Shown: piece after piece, positions 15,889 through 18,923 of the stretch | How the letters are laid out: the number at the start of each line of letters is the position of its first letter | Position numbering within the stretch: position 1 is the stretch's first letter | Source of the DNA: Coemansia sp. RSA 1804 | Taxonomy: Eukaryota > Kickxellomycota > Kickxellomycetes > Kickxellales > Kickxellaceae | DNA: 18,923 nucleotides | Direction of reading: 5' to 3' | Assembly (NCBI GenBank): GCA_027578815.1 | Contig: JANBTH010000371.1 | Location: 1 to 18,923 of the forward strand | Position numbers and translations under genes: made by a program | Notes under the pieces: model-generated | What the model was told of the DNA's origin: nothing | Database searches by the model: none | What the model saw: the letters and a program-made list of their open reading frames with translations, nothing else

Positions 15889-17598
15889 ATGATTGCGCAG
15901 CCAAAGACCGGGAGCACCGGCGGGTGGGAGGCGCGGATACTTGCGCAACTGGAGCAGCGCGATATGCGAGTGTCGACGGTGGCCAGGGTCATCGAGTCGT
16001 ACAACCGGCTAGCAGGCAAGGTCGGGGACTTTGCCAGCCACACGCGGGCGTCCGAGGCACGAACACGAGAGATACAGGGGGAGCACGAACGGCTCATGGA
16101 GTACGACCGAGCCACAGGCGGCGGTATGATAGGCGGCGGCGGTGGGAGCAACGCAATAGCGCAGCAGCGGATTAGCGAGCTGGAGAAGGAGGTGGATGGG
16201 CTGAAGGAGGAGCGCACGCTGCTGTACCGGACACAGGCGACCAATGCGCAGCGACTGCTGGAGCTGAGCGACAGGATGCGGGAGACGGATGAGCGGATGC
16301 AGCAGCAGGATCTGGAGATCGCGGATTCCCACGAGGCACTGAGGCGCGCGAATGCCAAGGTCGACGATATGGGCGCGGCGGCCAAGGAGAAGGACGGAAC
16401 CATCGAGATCCTGCAGGACGAGCTGAGCGCGCTGCAGCTGGAGATTGTGCAGATCGAAGAGCGGTGCTCGCGGTTGCAGACGGAGAACGATGATCTTGTC
16501 AAGCGGTGGTTGAAGAAGATGAACGAGGAGGCCGAGAAGGTCAACGAGGTGACGCGGGAGCTGGAGCTGATCAAGCGCAAGTCGGCGGCGGTGTCGCCGC
16601 GGATGTCGGGTGCTGTGGAGGAGGGCGTTCTTGACGAGCGGTTCTTTGGCGAGCATGCGGCAACGGCGGTGGCGGCTGCGGCGGCAATCCGCGGCGTGTC
16701 GACGGTGCCTCGCGCGGCGGTTGGCAAGATTGATGCGCGCATGGAGGAGCTGCACTCGATTGCGCTGTCGCACGATGGCGAGGTGCTGGCGGTGGGCGGA
16801 CAGAGCAATGCGGTCAAGGTGTTTGACGCACAGACTGGCGACAGCATCTACTCGCTGGCCGGTTGTCTCAAGGGCGTCAACCATGTCGATATCAGCGCCG
16901 ACGGCAAGCTGCTGGTTGCAGCCTCCAGCGACCACACGGCGCGCATCTGGCGTCTGGACACAGGACGTGCCTGGAAGACACTGAGCGGCCACATCGGCGG
17001 CGTGATGACGGCCAAATTCAACAGCAATGCCACGCGTCTGTTCACATACAGCCAGGATCGAACCGTCAAAGTGTGGGATGTTGCGCGTGGTCTATGTGTG
17101 CGCACTCTGTTCACCGTATCTGGCTGCCACGACTTGGCGCTTCTGGACGCCGATGGCGCGCGCATCGTCACGGCGCACATGGACAACAGTGTGCGCGTGT
17201 GGGATTCCGCGTCGGGTAAACGTGTGGCCGAGGCTGCCGTCCACCGCGAGCAGGTCATGTCCGTCAGCGTGTCGCGGCTGGGCTCGCGCATTCTCACCAA
17301 CTCGTACGACGGCACGCTGAAGCTGCTCGATGCGCGCACGCTGGCCGTGCTGGCTGTTCTGTCGGCGCCCGCATACCGTCCGAGTCGCAACTGGGCGCGC
17401 GCTTCGCTTAGTCCCGACGAGCGCTACGCCATGGCTGGCTCCATTGACGGAAAGCTGTATGTCTGGGACGTTGCTACCGGCGACCTGGTGCGCACACTCG
17501 ATATCCACAAGTCGGCTGTCTGCGACGCCCTGTGGAGCGCATCTGGTACTCGCGTCTACAGCGCCGAGAAGAACAGGTACATCTTGATTCTGCAGTGA
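15889..17598 (+). CDS. ATG16: ATG16 autophagy protein with C-terminal seven-blade WD40 domain
   Basis: This single exon encodes 569 residues, close to human ATG16L1 (about 600) and far longer than the 150-residue yeast Atg16. Atg16 dimers bind Atg5-Atg12 and direct LC3/Atg8 lipidation to the phagophore. Residues 13-44 (W-E-A-R-I-L-A-Q-L-E-Q-R-D ... S-Y-N-R-L) match the Atg5-binding helix. A glycine-rich linker precedes residue 89. Residues 89-231 are a long heptad coiled coil ending in T-E-N-D-D-L-V-K-R-W-L-K-K-M-N-E-E, matching the conserved E-N-x-x-L-V-x-R-W of ATG16L. A short linker with an alanine run reaches about residue 284. Seven WD repeats then run to the end, with V-K-V-F-D, A-R-I-W, V-K-V-W-D, V-R-V-W-D, L-K-L-L-D, L-Y-V-W-D and a degenerate last blade. 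The C-terminus stops inside blade seven, as in ATG16L1. The ATG at 15889 is chosen because similarity starts there. Confidence 0.93.
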   Translation: MIAQPKTGSTGGWEARILAQLEQRDMRVSTVARVIESYNRLAGKVGDFASHTRASEARTREIQGEHERLMEYDRATGGGMIGGGGGSNAIAQQRISELEKEVDGLKEERTLLYRTQATNAQRLLELSDRMRETDERMQQQDLEIADSHEALRRANAKVDDMGAAAKEKDGTIEILQDELSALQLEIVQIEERCSRLQTENDDLVKRWLKKMNEEAEKVNEVTRELELIKRKSAAVSPRMSGAVEEGVLDERFFGEHAATAVAAAAAIRGVSTVPRAAVGKIDARMEELHSIALSHDGEVLAVGGQSNAVKVFDAQTGDSIYSLAGCLKGVNHVDISADGKLLVAASSDHTARIWRLDTGRAWKTLSGHIGGVMTAKFNSNATRLFTYSQDRTVKVWDVARGLCVRTLFTVSGCHDLALLDADGARIVTAHMDNSVRVWDSASGKRVAEAAVHREQVMSVSVSRLGSRILTNSYDGTLKLLDARTLAVLAVLSAPAYRPSRNWARASLSPDERYAMAGSIDGKLYVWDVATGDLVRTLDIHKSAVCDALWSASGTRVYSAEKNRYILILQ

Positions 17599-17943
17599 GA
17601 GCGCTGTTCAGCCAGAGGCGCTAGAGCCTTGCCGCTGATCTGATCCGGCCTAGATGTCTGATTTCGGCACAATGGGTGCTGTGGCTTTTATTCTGTTGCT
17701 GATTTCGGCTGATGCAAGGAAAGGAGGGGGTGATTTGGCTCTTTCCCTCCTCCGTCCTTCTCGTTCTTCTTTTTTGCCATCTTTTTGTTTGCTTGTTTGC
17801 TTTACTTTGCTTCTCTGAAACGCTCTTTATCTCGTATTATTAAAAGCTCACCCCCCTTTACTGCTCGTTCCCTGGTCTGTTTGCTTGACTCTAGTGTTTT
17901 CTATTTCTGCTTTAACCTTCTCCCTCACCCCTCTAATAGGAAA
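17599..17943. promoter_or_regulatory. Intergenic region, ATG16 3' end and SERF leader
   Basis: These 345 nt contain no gene. CTGATTTCGG occurs twice (about 17659 and 17698), a short direct repeat in the probable ATG16 3' UTR. From about 17,740 the sequence becomes T/C-rich, the usual leader type in this window, and runs to the SERF ATG. Confidence 0.45.
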
Positions 17944-18298
17944 ATGGCCCGCGGCAACCAGCGCGATCTAGCACGCGAAAAGAAGCAGAAGAAGGACCAG
18001 AAGGCCGGCAAAGGCAAGGCCAAGGACGACGCCCCGCTGGAGAAGAAGAGAGAGCGTGACGCCGATATCATGCGCAGGAAGCAAGAGGTAAGCAGCGTAT
18101 ACGTATCCACCGCAATCAATACTCTCTGTTTTCTGTGTGCAAGCTAATAGTAAGTGGTTGTGAGTTTTCTTTTTTTTTTTTCTGTTTTACGTTCATGTTT
18201 TGAGAGGGAGGTAGATGGCAAAGTTGAAGAAGGAGGAGGAAGAAAAACAAATGATACTCGAGAAACAGCAGCAGCAGCAGGCTGCAAAGGCCAAGTGA
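17944..18298 (+). CDS. SERF/4F5 small EDRK-rich protein, two exons
   Basis: Exon 1 (17944-18087, 48 codons) and exon 2 (18215-18298) join in phase 0 across a 127-nt intron with a GTAAGC donor and TAG acceptor, giving 75 residues. The N-terminus, M-A-R-G-N-Q-R-D-L-A-R-E-K, is the hallmark of the 4F5/SERF family, followed by a lysine-rich stretch and R-D-A-D-I-M-R-R-K-Q-E. Exon 2 continues as a charged helix ending in five glutamines and A-A-K-A-K. SERF proteins are disordered, highly charged and bind RNA or acidic surfaces; animal and worm members modify protein aggregation. Without splicing the frame would run into unrelated residues and stop at 18145-18147. The gene converges on SMN, with about 206 nt between the stops. 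Confidence 0.88.
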
Positions 18299-18504
18299 TA
18301 AGGCACCGGAGTTAGTGGATGAGTCGGGGGGAAATCTTGGACTTGGAGAGAACGGCAGAGAAGGACGCCATCATCATCATCTCCGCTGGAGTTGGAATTG
18401 GAATTGGAACTGGGGAGAGAGAGGAAAGCCACGCAGACCTCGAGATTCCAGTTACGATTGTGATGAACTGGAGGGAATAGAGGATCCGCGCCCTTTCTGT
18501 TTGT
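18299..18504. other. Convergent intergenic region SERF/SMN
   Basis: This 206-nt 3'-to-3' gap contains a short GGAATT repeat (about 18386-18412) and a CATCAT run. No gene and no clear polyadenylation hexamer were found. Confidence 0.4.
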
Positions 18505-18923
18505 TCATTCTTGGTCCTGGCAGCCACTGGTGTCGTCTAGCTTCTCGCCAGCAGCGTTAGCGTCAGCGGCAGCAGCAAGAGCAGCGTCGTGGGATTCTGT
18601 CGGCTGCTTGCCAGTCCGGTATGCGGCCTACATCAACGAGAAAGGCAGCCACAATCTCAAACAAAGCAAAAACAATCTGAAACAAAGTTTAATAAAAGAA
18701 AACATACACACACAGCATACAATCAAATGGATCAGGGAGTTGATATTGCAAATGGATCGAGTGGATAAACCGCCCCCGAGTATCTTCTTGCAATAGTTCT
18801 ATTTGGTTTTGATCTTACCTGGTAGTAGCCGGCATAGTAACCCGCATAGTACCACGCCATTGTGAGCTTGTGCAGGGCGTCCTCCTCTGACTCTGGCGGC
18901 GCCGGGCCACCCGCATCCACAGC
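18505..18923 (-). CDS. SMN1: Survival motor neuron (SMN) protein, C-terminal exons (5' part outside window)
   Basis: Two minus-strand exons, 18923-18819 (partial) and 18627-18505, are joined across a 191-nt intron with a GTAAGA donor and TAG acceptor, phase 0. The first encodes D-A-L-H-K-L-T-M-A-W-Y-Y-A-G-Y-Y-A-G-Y-Y-Q, the YG-box that drives SMN oligomerisation; compare the W-Y-M-S-G-Y-H-T-G-Y-Y of human SMN. The second encodes 40 residues starting A-A-Y-R-T-G-K-Q and continuing as an alanine- and acid-rich tail to TGA at 18507-18505. SMN, with Gemins, assembles Sm rings on spliceosomal snRNAs. The Gemin2-binding N-terminus and any Tudor domain lie outside the window and cannot be checked. 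The tail after the YG-box is longer than in short fungal SMN proteins, so the last exon is less certain than the YG-box. Confidence 0.82.

Noticed and set aside
15840..16992. Minus-strand ORFs of 327-335 codons opposite ATG16
   Set aside because: They are serine- or leucine-rich shadows of the coiled-coil region, with no recognisable family.
1..18923. Functional gene cluster linking RAB7, ATG16, DSK2 and GGTase-I
   Set aside because: Strands, spacing and unrelated neighbours argue for ordinary dispersed genes. Rab7 with its CXC end is also not a GGTase-I substrate.

Overview
This window looks like nuclear DNA from a fungus, probably an early-diverging (zygomycete-grade) lineage. It carries single-exon or few-intron genes about 200-1,000 nt apart, with introns of roughly 115-350 nt and GT...AG ends. 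Coding regions are GC-rich and separated by T/C-rich leaders. The gene content is eukaryotic and fungal: a YML018C/SLC35F5-type transporter, DOT1, GGTase-I beta, a GH18 chitinase, NDUFA12, a DSK2/ubiquilin, a Rab7, a full-length ATG16 with WD40 repeats, a SERF protein and an SMN C-terminus. A fungus keeping metazoan-like ATG16-WD40 and SMN fits Zoopagomycota/Kickxellomycotina or relatives, but that placement is inference only.

Layout. 1-807 (+): C-terminal 268 residues of a drug/metabolite-type transporter, cut by the window edge. 1100-2962 (+): DOT1 histone H3K79 methyltransferase. 3347-4384 (+): CaaX geranylgeranyltransferase-I beta subunit. 4702-5994 (+): membrane-anchored GH18 chitinase with an oddly placed TATA box. 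6186-6614 (+): complex I subunit NDUFA12. 7022-7258 (+): unknown 78-aa lysine-rich protein with its own TATA box and polyA signal. 7378-7845 (-): protein with only the two helix-turn-helix domains of a Tc1/mariner transposase. 8263-10087 (-): DSK2 in three exons. A divergent intergenic region of about 1 kb follows, then RAB7/YPT7 in two exons (11140-11933, +).

11934-15888 is an AT-rich island unlike the rest. It holds a degenerate tandem duplication (unit A about 12064-13150, unit B about 13482-14540). Each unit carries a copy, on the minus strand, of a small protein family I do not recognise. The copy in B is an intact 95-aa ORF. The copy in A is broken by two homopolymer frameshifts and an extra segment of about 270 nt. 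A further 64-aa basic ORF lies at 14753-14947. GC-rich gene space then resumes with ATG16 (15889-17598, +), SERF (17944-18298, +, two exons) and the converging 3' end of SMN (18505-18923, -).

How the genes relate. There is no operon-like logic. RAB7, ATG16 and DSK2 all act in autophagy, endolysosomal traffic or proteostasis, but their proximity is probably coincidental. The most useful things to follow up are the WD40-bearing fungal ATG16, the duplicated small-protein family in the AT-rich island with its intron-like insertion, the HTH-only transposase derivative, and a possible alternative start that would give the chitinase two locations.
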